The notes under the pieces are model-generated. The model saw only the letters and a list, made by a program, of their open reading frames with translations. It made no database searches and was not told the origin of the DNA. DNA of 32,703 nucleotides from positions 1 through 32,703 of the forward strand of contig JAOZMY010000002.1 in assembly GCA_029934085.1 (NCBI GenBank). Reading direction: 5' to 3'. Position numbers and translations under genes: made by a program. Origin of the DNA: a bacterium (GTDB lineage: Bacteria; Desulfobacterota; S145-22). Shown here piece after piece: positions 15,882 to 24,785 of this stretch. The stretch's first letter is position 1; each line of letters begins with the position of its first letter.

Positions 15882-16889
15882 ATGAAAGCCTATCGAATGT
15901 TGCAGTGGAAACAGCCGGCAGAACTCGTGGATATTCCTGTCCCGGAGCCGGGATCGGGGATGGTTCGCCTGAAGGTTGCCGGCAACGGCATCTGCGCGTC
16001 GGACCTCCACCTGATGCACGAGTGGACGGAAAGCCCCTCCCATCTGAAAATAGAACTGCCCATGACCATCGGTCACGAGGTCGGTGGATGGGTGGATAAA
16101 CTGGGTGCCGGTGTCTCCGGTTTCGAGCCCGGACAGCCGGTGGTGGTAACCCTGGCCGGCTGCGGCCACTGCCGTTACTGCGCACAGGGATGGAACAACT
16201 ACTGCCTGAACAAGGGGAAACAGGTCGGTATGGGGCTGGACGGAGGCCTGGCCGAGTATGTTGTGGCACCAGCAGGTGCCCTGGTGCCGGTTTCCTCCAT
16301 GGATCCAGCCGAGGCGGCCCCTCTCACCGACGCGGGGTTGAGCTCCTACCATGCCGTCAAAAGGGTAGCTTCCCTCCTTGCCGGCGGGACGACCGTGGCC
16401 GTCATCGGCGTGGGAGGTCTGGGACACCTGGCGATTCAGGAGCTCAAGGCCATCACACCGGCCCGGGTCATCGCCTACGACCTGAACGAAAGGTCTCTGG
16501 AACTGGCCAGAGAGGTGGGGGCCGATGTCTGCCTGAAGTCGGAGGAACCCCTAATGGAGCCTATGAGTGTGGAGGCGGTACTCGACTTCGTCGGGGCGGG
16601 GGCTACCATTGCCCAAGCGTCAAAGATGATCCGTCCCCTGGGTCATATTGTGGTGGTGGGCCGCGGCCCGGGTGCCTTCGAGTTTAAACACAATGCCATG
16701 CCCTACGGAGCCATTCTCAGTACTACCTTCGGCGGGTCGAAACTTGAACTGATGGAACTGATCGGCCTGGCGGAATCAGGATATATCAAACCCCATATCA
16801 CCCGGTTCAGCCTCGACGATGTGGGAAAGGCCTATGAGATGCTCGAGAAAGGTGAGATCCAGGGAAGAGGCGTCATTATTCCGTCATGA
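15882..16889 (+). CDS. Zinc-dependent alcohol dehydrogenase (MDR superfamily)
   Basis: This is a cytoplasmic NAD(P)-dependent dehydrogenase of 335 aa. The GroES-like N-terminal domain carries catalytic zinc ligands C38 and H65-E66 (GHEVGG). The structural zinc site is C94, C97, C100 and C108 (GCGHCRYC followed by x7-C). The Rossmann domain follows, with GVGGLGHLAIQ near 176-186 and an acidic coenzyme-binding residue in VIAYDLNE, which favours NAD. The start is ATG 15882 after AAGGAAAA. It lies 33 nt after the amidohydrolase-like gene. It probably oxidises a secondary alcohol or hydroxyacyl intermediate in the pathway of this operon; the substrate cannot be named. Confidence 0.92.
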   Translation: MKAYRMLQWKQPAELVDIPVPEPGSGMVRLKVAGNGICASDLHLMHEWTESPSHLKIELPMTIGHEVGGWVDKLGAGVSGFEPGQPVVVTLAGCGHCRYCAQGWNNYCLNKGKQVGMGLDGGLAEYVVAPAGALVPVSSMDPAEAAPLTDAGLSSYHAVKRVASLLAGGTTVAVIGVGGLGHLAIQELKAITPARVIAYDLNERSLELAREVGADVCLKSEEPLMEPMSVEAVLDFVGAGATIAQASKMIRPLGHIVVVGRGPGAFEFKHNAMPYGAILSTTFGGSKLELMELIGLAESGYIKPHITRFSLDDVGKAYEMLEKGEIQGRGVIIPS

Positions 16890-16973
16890 CAGAAGAAGCA
16901 ATCCCTTCGGACCGAAAATCCCGGGAATTGGGAACATAATGAATCAAATATCCTGAAGAAAAAGGAGAAGGTT

Positions 16974-18668
16974 ATGAGTAAAAGATATTTAGTTGTTGGA
17001 GGTGTGGCGGGCGGTGCTTCGGCTGCCGCGAGATTGAGGCGCCTAAGCGAGGAAGACCAGATCATCGTATTTGAAAAGGGGCCGCATGTCTCTTTTTCCA
17101 ACTGCTGTCTCCCCTATTACCTGGGAGGAACGGTCAAACGCGCGGAAGACTTGGTGTTGATGACACCGGAAAAGTTTGCCAGCCAGTACAACATCGATGC
17201 CCGCGTCAATCATGAGGTCATCGAAATCGACCGTGAGAAGAAAGAGGTGGAGGTCAAGAATCACATCACCGGCGAAACCTATCGCGAGTCTTATGACAAG
17301 CTGATTCTTTCTCCCGGGGCACGCGCCATTGTGCCGCCTATCCCCGGCATCGAGAAGGCGAATGTCTTCACGGTCCGTAACGTGGTGGACATCGAACGCC
17401 TACACAAGGCGATCGAAGATATCAACCCGTCCCGCATCAGTGTGGTGGGGGGTGGTTTCATCGGAATTGAGGTGGCGGAAAACCTGGTGGATGCCGGGCA
17501 TAAAGTCTCGCTCATCGAGGCACTGCCTCAGGTTCTCAGTCAGTTCGATTACGACATGGTGCAGATTCTGCACAAGGAGCTGATGGACCAGGGCGTCGAT
17601 CTGCACGTTGACGACCGCGTTGCCGCCTTCGATACCAATGAGGTTATTCTGGATTCCGGGACAAAAATCACCTCGGAGATCGTTGTCCTGAGCATCGGGG
17701 TAACCCCCGAAAACGAACTGGCGAAAAAGGCCGGTCTGGAGGTTGCGAAAAACGGATGCATTCATGTCGACCACAACTACATGACCAACGATCCCGACAT
17801 CTACGCGGTCGGTGATGCTATCGAGGTGTACAACCCGATTATGCGAGGTTACACTAATCTGGCCCTTGCAGGTCCGGCGCAGCGCCAAGCACGCGCCGTC
17901 GCCAGTCACATTCACAATCAACCGGTTACCTATCATGGGTTCATCGGCTCATCGGTCGTCAAGGTATTCAACTATAATGCCGCGGCAACCGGCCTGAACG
18001 AACGTTCGGCGATTCAACTGGGTATCAACTGCGAAAGCGTCAAGATTGTTCCGAAGGACAAGGTGGGTCTCATGCCAGACGCGGAAGAGCTGCACTTCAA
18101 GCTGGTGTTCGAAAAACCCACAGGCCGTCTCATCGGCGCCCAGGCCATCGGCCGAGGGAATGTGGACAAACGGATCGATGTGGTCGCCTCCGCGATCACC
18201 GCCCGGGAGACCGTTGAGTTCCTGAAAGACGTGGAACTTTGCTATGCGCCGCCGTTCGGCAGTGCCAAGGACGTCGTGAACATGGCCGGCTACGTGGCCT
18301 CCAACATCCTTAACAAGGTATTCAAACATGTCCCCATCGAGAAAATACGAGGGCTGGTTGAGGAGGGGGCCTTCATTATGGATGTCCGGGAAAAACATGA
18401 GTGGGATGCCGGCCATATCATCGGAGCCAGGCATATCCCGCTTTCCGAATACAGGAAACGCCTGGACGAGATTCCACGGGATAAGCCCGTCTATATTCAC
18501 TGCCGCTCGGGACAGCGTTCCTACAATGCCGTCAGGGCCCTGCAACATCTTGGTTATACCGAGGTTTATAACGTGTCCGGCGGTTACATCGATTTGTGTT
18601 TCAACGAATACTTCAATGACAAGATGCGGGGCCGCAAGCCTATCGTCACAAAATACGACTTCACTTAA
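16974..18668 (+). CDS. CoA-disulfide reductase/persulfide reductase with C-terminal rhodanese domain
   Basis: This is a 564-aa FAD- and NAD(P)H-dependent flavoprotein. The FAD-binding stretch is VVGGVAGGASAAARLRR (7-23). The active-site cysteine lies in FSNCCLPYYLGG (C44-C45; relatives normally have NCGLPYY). The NAD motif VVGGGFIGIE is near 159, and the second FAD site is IYAVGDAIEV. A dimerisation domain follows, and a rhodanese domain (about 455-555) has active cysteine C510 in IHCRSGQRS. This matches CoADR-Rhd fusions, which reduce CoA disulfides, CoA persulfides or polysulfide. The ribosome binding site is AAGGAGAAGG. Its place in a catabolic operon suggests thiol/CoA redox maintenance or sulfur-linked chemistry. 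Confidence 0.92.
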   Translation: MSKRYLVVGGVAGGASAAARLRRLSEEDQIIVFEKGPHVSFSNCCLPYYLGGTVKRAEDLVLMTPEKFASQYNIDARVNHEVIEIDREKKEVEVKNHITGETYRESYDKLILSPGARAIVPPIPGIEKANVFTVRNVVDIERLHKAIEDINPSRISVVGGGFIGIEVAENLVDAGHKVSLIEALPQVLSQFDYDMVQILHKELMDQGVDLHVDDRVAAFDTNEVILDSGTKITSEIVVLSIGVTPENELAKKAGLEVAKNGCIHVDHNYMTNDPDIYAVGDAIEVYNPIMRGYTNLALAGPAQRQARAVASHIHNQPVTYHGFIGSSVVKVFNYNAAATGLNERSAIQLGINCESVKIVPKDKVGLMPDAEELHFKLVFEKPTGRLIGAQAIGRGNVDKRIDVVASAITARETVEFLKDVELCYAPPFGSAKDVVNMAGYVASNILNKVFKHVPIEKIRGLVEEGAFIMDVREKHEWDAGHIIGARHIPLSEYRKRLDEIPRDKPVYIHCRSGQRSYNAVRALQHLGYTEVYNVSGGYIDLCFNEYFNDKMRGRKPIVTKYDFT

Positions 18669-18697
18669 CCCATCAACTCACAGGAGAAGGGAACCAG

Positions 18698-19558
18698 GTG
18701 AATATGATTGAAATATTAAAACTCGTGATCCGTACATCTGTTTTGGTTTTTGTCGTCGGCAGCATGTTTGCCCTGGGGATGAGTCTTACCATAAAACAGA
18801 TTGTCGATCCGCTGAGAAACCCGAGCCGGGTCGTTCTTGCCCTCCTGGCCAACTTTCTGCTGGTCCCGACAGTGACCTACGGCATTCTACAGATGATCCC
18901 CGTGGACGAGGGCGTGCGGATCGCTCTTGTCCTGCTGGCGGTTGCGGCCGGCGCACCGTTTCTCCCCAAACTGGGCCAAGTCTCCAAGGGGGATATCGCC
19001 TTCTCGGTGGGATTGATGTTGCTGCTGATGGTGGGAACCATCGTCTATATGCCCCTGGTGTTGCCCTTTATGCTGGAGGAAGTGAACGTTGACGCGGTCA
19101 AGATCGCCCAATCCCTGGTGACGATGATGCTGATCCCCCTCGCAATAGGTCTTGGGTTGCGCGCGTGGGCCGCCGGATTTTCCGGCAAGGTGACCCCCTG
19201 GATTGTGAAATTGTCCAATCTGGCACTGGTAGTTCTTGTCGTTCTGCTGGTTGTGCTGAATATCAAGGAAATCCTTTCCATGATGGTTACCGGGGACGGA
19301 CTGGCCATCCTGGTGTTCATCGTGGCGTCTCTTGTTTGCGGTTTCGCGCTGGGAGGAAAAAAGGCCCCCATCCGCAATGTGATGGGACTGGGAACCGGGC
19401 AGCGCAATATTTCCGCGGCATTGATCGTCGCGGGGCAGAACTTTAAAGATCCGCAAGTGCTGGTCACCCTGGTTGTGACGGCCATTGTCGGGTTGCTGGT
19501 CTTCATGCCGCTGGCGGCCTGGCTTGGAAGGCACTCTCCAAGGGGAAACATCTCCTGA
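18698..19558 (+). CDS. Bile acid:sodium symporter (BASS)-family transporter
   Basis: This is an inner-membrane protein of 286 aa with about nine hydrophobic segments. It has the BASS/SBF pattern: an N-terminal MFALGMSL motif (about 25-32), a central AVAAGAPFLP, and the GLGTGQRNISAALIVAG stretch near residue 230, where the family has its crossing-helix substrate/sodium site. The start is GTG 18698 or ATG 18704 (AGGAGAAGG upstream). It is the last gene tightly linked to the enzymes upstream (29-nt gap). It probably imports an organic anion used by the operon; members of the family carry bile acids, pantoate, pyruvate or other carboxylates, and nothing here distinguishes between them. Confidence 0.85.
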   Translation: MNMIEILKLVIRTSVLVFVVGSMFALGMSLTIKQIVDPLRNPSRVVLALLANFLLVPTVTYGILQMIPVDEGVRIALVLLAVAAGAPFLPKLGQVSKGDIAFSVGLMLLLMVGTIVYMPLVLPFMLEEVNVDAVKIAQSLVTMMLIPLAIGLGLRAWAAGFSGKVTPWIVKLSNLALVVLVVLLVVLNIKEILSMMVTGDGLAILVFIVASLVCGFALGGKKAPIRNVMGLGTGQRNISAALIVAGQNFKDPQVLVTLVVTAIVGLLVFMPLAAWLGRHSPRGNIS

Positions 19559-19639
19559 TTGCGGGATGGCCGGAGTGGCCGTCATCGCCAAAGGAGTTTC
19601 GCTGCTTAACAAACTCACAGCCTCTCGTTTTCTTCCCCC

Positions 19640-19668
19640 CGGAGAATTGGTAATCCCCTCCGTTTTTT
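19640..19668 (+). terminator. Possible Rho-independent terminator after the BASS-family gene
   Basis: CGGAG (19640-19644) and CTCCG (19658-19662) can pair around an inner ATT/AAT pairing, followed by six T residues. The stem is short, so it is probably a weak or partial terminator. The following 160 nt before the next gene show no clear promoter. Confidence 0.4.
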
Positions 19669-19829
19669 GGTATTAATAACAAATCTTTATCGTAAAGAAG
19701 CAGTGCATTTTTTTGCTACGGTCTTTTCAACATTTTCGACAAGGTCTCCCCTTTGGGAAAGATGGCACTTTTTCCGCAGCCCTCGTGACAATCAACTGGG
19801 AAAGCAAAATATGAGAAAGGAAGTAGAGA

Positions 19830-21242
19830 ATGGGTATGACAGCACTTAAACGGATGATTTTATTTTCAGCGGCAATCTCTATTATTACGGGGACTTTGAA
19901 TACTCCCGTGAACGCCAAAGTCAGCGATAATGATGTGAAGAGGATCGCGTTGCAGGCGTATCTCTACACCTATCCCCTGGTCCTGATGGACGTGACGCGC
20001 AGGCAGATGACAAACGCGCCGGCGGGCAAACACCTCGGCCAAGGTCCCATGATGCAGTTCACCCACATGAGGAAGTTCCCACCGGCGGATTTCAAGGAGG
20101 TGGTACGTCCCAATTTCGATACCCTCTATTCATTAGCATGGCTGGACCTGAGAAAAGAGCCGGTCATCCTCTCGGTTCCCGAGGTGAAGGACCGGTTCTA
20201 TATGCTGCCTCTACTCGACATGTGGACGGATGTCTTCGCCGTGATCGGAACTTACGGGACGGGAACAAAGGCGGGTCACTATGCCATAGCCTTGCCGGAC
20301 TGGAAGGGAAAGCTCCCGAGCGGCGTGGTGCGGATCAACGTCCCGACACCATTCGTCTGGGTGCTGGGAAGGACACAAACCAACGGTTCCAAGGATTATA
20401 ACTACATCCATAAAATCCAGGACGGCTATAAACTTACCCCGCTCTCGTCATGGGGCAAGCAATACACACCGGCTCCGTTCAAGAAGGACCCCACGGTCGA
20501 TGACAAGACCCCGCCCCTGCGCCAGGTGGCCAACATGTCAGGCAGGGAATATTTCACCTACGCCATGAAGCTCATGGCCATTCATCCGCCGCACATCACC
20601 GATATGGTCATGGTCAGCCGGATGAAACGGATCGGGCTGACACCGGGAAAATTCGATTTCGACAAGCTGTCGAAAGAGACACAGGAGACGTTGAACCACG
20701 CGGCCAAAAACGCGCAGAACGAGATGAAGAAATACATGCCGAAGCTGGGCGAAAACGTCAACGGCTGGCAGGTCATCATCAAGAGTATCGGGGTTTACGG
20801 CAACGACTACCTTCAGAGGGCCACCATCGCCCTCGTCGGTTTGGGAGCCAATCCTTACGGACAGGCGATCTACCCCCTTAACCTGACCGACGCCAACGGC
20901 AAGGTCCCCCAGGGCGGCAGGAAATATGTGCTCCATTTCGATAAGAACGAAATCCCGCCGGTGGACGCCTTCTGGTCACTGACCATGTATGACGCGGAGG
21001 GATTTCAGGTGGCCAACAAACTGAACCGGTTCGCCATCGGCGACAGGGATAAACTCAAATACAACAAGGACGGCTCTCTGGATATCTACATCCAGCCCAC
21101 ATCCCCGGGAAAGGACAAGGTATCCAACTGGCTCCCCTCCCCTGCCAAGGGAAACCTCGGCATGACACTCAGGCTCTACGCCCCACGCCAGTCCGTTCTC
21201 GACGGAACATGGAAGCCCCCCGTGGTCAAGGAAGTCCGCTAA
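19830..21242 (+). CDS. Exported DUF1254/DUF1214-domain protein
   Basis: This is a 470-aa protein with an N-terminal signal peptide (about 1-30, ending VNAK). The N-terminal DUF1254 region (about 38-175) contains ALQAYLYTYPLVLMDVTRRQ and RPNFDTLYSLAWLDL. The C-terminal DUF1214 region (about 345-455) contains PPVDAFWSLTMYDAEGFQV and NRFAIGDRDKLKYNKDGSLD. These paired domains are common in exported bacterial proteins of unknown biochemical function. GAAAGGAAG precedes ATG 19830; a second in-frame ATG at 19836 is equally possible. It lies 271 nt after the BASS gene, so it may have its own promoter. It precedes a Porin_O_P gene, suggesting a shared envelope role in substrate uptake; that is inference. 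Confidence 0.88.
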   Translation: MGMTALKRMILFSAAISIITGTLNTPVNAKVSDNDVKRIALQAYLYTYPLVLMDVTRRQMTNAPAGKHLGQGPMMQFTHMRKFPPADFKEVVRPNFDTLYSLAWLDLRKEPVILSVPEVKDRFYMLPLLDMWTDVFAVIGTYGTGTKAGHYAIALPDWKGKLPSGVVRINVPTPFVWVLGRTQTNGSKDYNYIHKIQDGYKLTPLSSWGKQYTPAPFKKDPTVDDKTPPLRQVANMSGREYFTYAMKLMAIHPPHITDMVMVSRMKRIGLTPGKFDFDKLSKETQETLNHAAKNAQNEMKKYMPKLGENVNGWQVIIKSIGVYGNDYLQRATIALVGLGANPYGQAIYPLNLTDANGKVPQGGRKYVLHFDKNEIPPVDAFWSLTMYDAEGFQVANKLNRFAIGDRDKLKYNKDGSLDIYIQPTSPGKDKVSNWLPSPAKGNLGMTLRLYAPRQSVLDGTWKPPVVKEVR

Positions 21243-21465
21243 ACCTTCGGGGATCCGTAAAATCAGACGAGACTGACAACCCGTTCAAAAGAGCTTTTGT
21301 ATGTCTTGACCAAGAGGGATGTCCTTTGAGGGGCGGGAACGGGGTGATCATTGACATGAAAAACGACTGGCAAAGAAACTCTGTCTCCCAATAAAAATAG
21401 TTTCTGGGGAATCCAAGCTGGGGTGAGCTTTTTCAAAACGGAACTTATGAGCTATTATTAAAATC

Positions 21466-22812
21466 ATGGGATTTATTTCTCCATACCCTGTATCACACAA
21501 CAAACCGAGCATCCTTTGCCTTGTATTCCTCTTTTTTATCCTTATCTTGGGAGTTCCCCCCCATGCGGAGGGTGAGGAAAACCCCTCATCTCTTGGCAAC
21601 ACGCAAAACGAACTGAATCTATTCTGGACCCATCTCTACTGGAAAGACGGCCTCCACATCGACGGGAAATACAAGAATTTCAAATTCAGGATCGGGGGAA
21701 TCATCATGTTGGATATGGGGAACCTGAACGCCGGGAGCAAAATAAACCATACCTTTCCCCATTTTGAAGACAAAAACGGCAACCTTCGGAAGCTCATCCT
21801 GGAATTGAACGGCGTCTTGTTTGATACCGTCGAAACGAAATTCCAGATTGATTTTGCCAACATCAACGAAATCAAGGACAACTGGTTTCGCTTCCTGAAT
21901 GTTCCTATCCTCAAACGCTTCAAGTTTGGACACATGAAGGAGCCTTTTTCCTTAGAAGCCTTAACCAGCGGTTCGGATTTGACCTTCATGGAAAGAGCCC
22001 TGCCCGTCATGGCCTTTTCCTCCAGCAGAAACATCGGTATCCGCTATGACGACTTAGGCCGCGAGGGAGAGCTCACCTGGGCCGTCGGTGCTTTTTTGAA
22101 CACGGGATCTTTCAGCAATATCGGAACCGCGTCGGATCAAATCAAACAACGCAGTGGATGGGACATAACTGGCCGAATCACCTATCACATCAACATAGAA
22201 AAAAAGGAAAGAGACTTTTTTCATTTTGGGGTTTCTTATACCCATCGGTTTCTCGACAGAGGAAAGGACGAGAACGAGATCAAATTCAGTTCATTGCCGG
22301 AAAGCTATCTGACCAATACCCGCCTGTTGGACACGGGTAAATTTTCGTTGAAACACCTGGATGCCATCGACGGAGAGTTCGCTTATGTTTCTGGCCCCTT
22401 CTCTATCCAGAGCGAGATATTCAATGTTTTCCTGAATTCAGAAACAAAGGGACGTCCCCACTTCTGGGGGGGATATGTCTATGGAAGCTATTTCCTGACG
22501 GGGGAAACACGTCCCTATGACAAGACCCATGGTATTTTTTCAAATGTAAAGCCCATCCACCCTTTTCGCCCATTCGTGGGACAATGGGGAGCATTTGAGG
22601 TGGCCCTGCGTGTTTCTTACGCGGACTTGAACGGTTCGGGCATACGAGGCGGCAGAGAACGAAATCTCTCTGCGGGGCTAAACTGGTACCTCTTCCCACA
22701 AACACGTGTGATGTTCAATTATATCTATGCGGATCTCCTGGAAAGCGATGCTCCCCGTGTTCGAAACGGACATGCGGATATCCTTATGCTCCGCCTCCAA
22801 TTTGGGTTTTAG
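21466..22812 (+). CDS. Phosphate-selective porin O/P-family outer-membrane channel
   Basis: This is a 448-aa outer-membrane beta-barrel. A hydrophobic signal segment (about 15-35) follows an unusual 14-residue leader (MGFISPYPVSHNKP). The mature part has the Porin_O_P hallmarks: WKDGLHIDGKYKNFKFRIGG, the strand KFQIDFANINEIKDNWFRFL, and KFGHMKEPFSLEALTSGSD with FMERALP. It ends in ...ADILMLRLQFGF with a terminal phenylalanine. Despite the name, members of this family carry various anions. It lies 223 nt after the DUF1254 gene and is the last plus-strand gene before the convergent nickel/TonB unit. It may supply the outer-membrane route for the anionic substrate of the second operon. Confidence 0.87.
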   Translation: MGFISPYPVSHNKPSILCLVFLFFILILGVPPHAEGEENPSSLGNTQNELNLFWTHLYWKDGLHIDGKYKNFKFRIGGIIMLDMGNLNAGSKINHTFPHFEDKNGNLRKLILELNGVLFDTVETKFQIDFANINEIKDNWFRFLNVPILKRFKFGHMKEPFSLEALTSGSDLTFMERALPVMAFSSSRNIGIRYDDLGREGELTWAVGAFLNTGSFSNIGTASDQIKQRSGWDITGRITYHINIEKKERDFFHFGVSYTHRFLDRGKDENEIKFSSLPESYLTNTRLLDTGKFSLKHLDAIDGEFAYVSGPFSIQSEIFNVFLNSETKGRPHFWGGYVYGSYFLTGETRPYDKTHGIFSNVKPIHPFRPFVGQWGAFEVALRVSYADLNGSGIRGGRERNLSAGLNWYLFPQTRVMFNYIYADLLESDAPRVRNGHADILMLRLQFGF

Positions 22813-22907
22813 GCTCGAGAACCGGGGAGAAAACATCCCGACACGGAGTGATTGACATCCGTTAACGTAGAAAGATCTCCAACCGATTCCGGCGGTTTCG
22901 AGAGACC

Positions 22908-23702
22908 TTACTTCAACGCGTACACCACCGGCACCCTCACCCACATCTCGACGGCTTTACCGTTCAGCTTCCCCGGCTTAAAAAACCATTTCCTCACCGC
23001 TTTCATGGCGGCATGATCCAGAATCGATGATCCACTCGACCGCTCCAACGCAACCTTCAAGGGACGTCCTGTCTTGCTGACAAGAACCTTAAGGATCACC
23101 TTCCCCTCGATCCCCCGCCGCCGGGCGAGAATGGGGTATATCAAGGCGGGATTCTTCCCATAATCAGGATAGGCCAACTCTCGCTTTGGTGGGGCAGGCG
23201 GCGCGGGCGGTCCCGGCGTGGTGGGAGCTTCCGTCGGCTCTGCGGGCGGTGTTGCGACTCGCGGGGTATAGGTCGACGGTACGGCAGACTTCACCGTCCG
23301 CTCCACCCACGCTTCTCCCGCCTTTTGGGGCTCAGGCTTGGTTTTCCGCGGAACGGGAGGTAGGGCGGTCTTCTTTTTGACATGGTGAATGGCCTTTTTG
23401 GGGGGTTTCTTGACAACCTTCGGCTTGGCCACCTTCTTCGGTTTCTTGGGAACGACCTTCTTGGGGGGAGGCGGAACCTCCGGGAAAAAGCTGGCCGGCT
23501 TGATCTGACGGACGTCATAAACTACCTTGACGGGGGCCTTGACACAGAGATGAACGGTGAGTTTCGGGGGGGAAACGGGTTTCAGCTTCCCAAATGAAGG
23601 GAAATGATGGACAAAAGCAAAGAGAGCCGCATGAAACCCCACGGCAAAAAGGAAACTAAAAACGAGGGTCCTGCGGTTAGAGTACCATTCCGTTTCATTC
23701 AT
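22908..23702 (-). CDS. tonB: TonB energy transducer
   Basis: This is a 264-aa periplasm-spanning protein. It has a short cytoplasmic N-terminus, one membrane anchor (about 13-33, containing His24), a long Pro/Lys/Val-rich rigid linker (about 40-180, with repeated PPPPKK and KKPKK-like tracts), and a C-terminal TonB domain (about 188-264, YPILARRRGIEGKVILKVLV then AAMKAVRKWFFKPG). The start overlaps the end of exbD by 8 nt, so the genes are translationally linked. With ExbB and ExbD it couples proton-motive force to TonB-dependent outer-membrane receptors. No receptor gene is present in the window. Its position downstream of the nickel importer suggests service to nickel uptake. Confidence 0.93.
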   Translation of the reverse strand: MNETEWYSNRRTLVFSFLFAVGFHAALFAFVHHFPSFGKLKPVSPPKLTVHLCVKAPVKVVYDVRQIKPASFFPEVPPPPKKVVPKKPKKVAKPKVVKKPPKKAIHHVKKKTALPPVPRKTKPEPQKAGEAWVERTVKSAVPSTYTPRVATPPAEPTEAPTTPGPPAPPAPPKRELAYPDYGKNPALIYPILARRRGIEGKVILKVLVSKTGRPLKVALERSSGSSILDHAAMKAVRKWFFKPGKLNGKAVEMWVRVPVVYALK

Positions 23703-24099
23703 GGCGGGTTTCTAAAACGACGTCCGAAATCCCATGGGTTCGGAGAGTATCCAGAACCTCCATGATTCGTTTGTAAGAAACGGCCCCATCTCCGCTAATA
23801 AGGACCGTGATCTTCTTGTTCCCTTTACGGGCCATGAGGATTTCATTAGCTAAATCCCTTAATTCTACCTCCCGTTTGTTGACGAAGATATGTCCCGTTT
23901 TGGTTACTGAGATCTGAATGTTCTGGTGCCGCTCCAGGGATGAACTTTTAGCCTCCGGCAAAGTCAGCGGGATGCCGTGATGAATGGTCATGGAAAGCAT
24001 GGAATAGATGAAAAAGACAAGCAGGGTAAACATCAGGTCCATCAGAGGAGTCATCTCCAGCCGTGCCCCGCGTCTCTCAAATGTCTTGACCTTAACCAT
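23695..24099 (-). CDS. exbD: Biopolymer transport protein ExbD
   Basis: This 134-aa protein has a single N-terminal membrane segment (about 18-38) carrying the proton-conducting aspartate D21 in MTPLMDLMFTLLVFF, followed by a periplasmic domain. Length and topology are standard for ExbD/TolR. It lies 3 nt after exbB and overlaps tonB, so the three form one translational unit. TolR is the alternative assignment, but the adjacent tonB argues for ExbD. Confidence 0.93.
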   Translation of the reverse strand: MVKVKTFERRGARLEMTPLMDLMFTLLVFFIYSMLSMTIHHGIPLTLPEAKSSSLERHQNIQISVTKTGHIFVNKREVELRDLANEILMARKGNKKITVLISGDGAVSYKRIMEVLDTLRTHGISDVVLETRHE

Positions 24100-24102
24100 C
24101 GT

Positions 24103-24735
24103 CTATCCCTCCCCGATGGGATGAGTCTTTTTCTCAAAACTGCGTTTCTCACCAATCAAAGAGAGGATATTGGCGTTCTTCTCGATCTCTTTGGCGGCAT
24201 GGTTGACCCTCGAAATGAAATAGTTGTAAAAAATCAGGGTTGGCATGGCAATGGCCAGGCCAAAGGCCGTGGTGATGAGGGCCTGGGCGATCCCGAGAGA
24301 GACCACCTGGGGCCGCTCGATCCCCATCTTCCCCAGCATGTCAAAGGAAAAGATGATTCCGGTGACCGTTCCGAAGATTCCCAAGAGGGGAGAAAGGGTA
24401 ACCAGCGTGTCCAGGATCATCAGGTTCTTACTCATTTCCTTGATAATCCTTTCGGACGCTGCCTCCATGGCTCCTTCCATGGAATAGGCCCGGTGAGCAA
24501 TTCCGTTGAGGAGGACATAAACGACAAAGTCCCGGCTTTCCTTTCCTTTTTGATAGGCCTCTTCAAACTTCCCCGCGTCACAGAGATCCAGAATAAGGGA
24601 AACCAGTTTTTTATCCCTGGACCGGTTGAGACGAAACCAAAAGATCAACCGTTCCACGATGAAGGCAACGGCAAACAGACTACAAATGAGGAGGGGAATC
24701 ATGACGGGTCCCCCACGCTGGAACAACGAAATCAT
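24103..24735 (-). CDS. exbB: MotA/TolQ/ExbB proton channel protein ExbB
   Basis: This 210-aa inner-membrane protein has three hydrophobic segments (about 10-32, 108-130 and 145-170). It has the family's conserved region with LSPLLGIFGTVTGIIFSFD and the later AQALITTAFGLAIAMPTLIFYN. GGGAGTAAG precedes ATG. It begins about 50 nt after nikO on the same strand and is probably co-transcribed with the nickel importer. It forms the proton channel with ExbD that drives TonB. Confidence 0.94.
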   Translation of the reverse strand: MISLFQRGGPVMIPLLICSLFAVAFIVERLIFWFRLNRSRDKKLVSLILDLCDAGKFEEAYQKGKESRDFVVYVLLNGIAHRAYSMEGAMEAASERIIKEMSKNLMILDTLVTLSPLLGIFGTVTGIIFSFDMLGKMGIERPQVVSLGIAQALITTAFGLAIAMPTLIFYNYFISRVNHAAKEIEKNANILSLIGEKRSFEKKTHPIGEG

Positions 24736-24785
24736 TTTCTTACTCCCATGAAATTTTTTAATCCATAGCAGAAAAATTCCCGGAT

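Noticed and set aside
15645-16427. Long antisense open frame on the minus strand (260 codons)
   Set aside because: It spans the 3' part of the amidohydrolase-like gene and half of the alcohol dehydrogenase gene. The protein is low-complexity and does not respect the real gene borders.
19748-19775. Possible third copy of the shared promoter element (CCCCTTTGGGAAAGA followed by CTTTTTCC)
   Set aside because: It needs a gap to align, lacks GGAATAGC and has no TAnnAT word at 18 nt, so the similarity is probably chance.
21408-21450. GGGGAAT before the Porin_O_P gene, resembling the start of the shared element
   Set aside because: Only seven bases of the core match, and no -10 lies at the conserved distance.
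22814-22905. Imperfect inverted repeat between the convergent porin and tonB genes
   Set aside because: The arms (TCGAGAACCG and CGGTTTCGA) match imperfectly, are far apart and have no T-run, so a bidirectional terminator cannot be supported.
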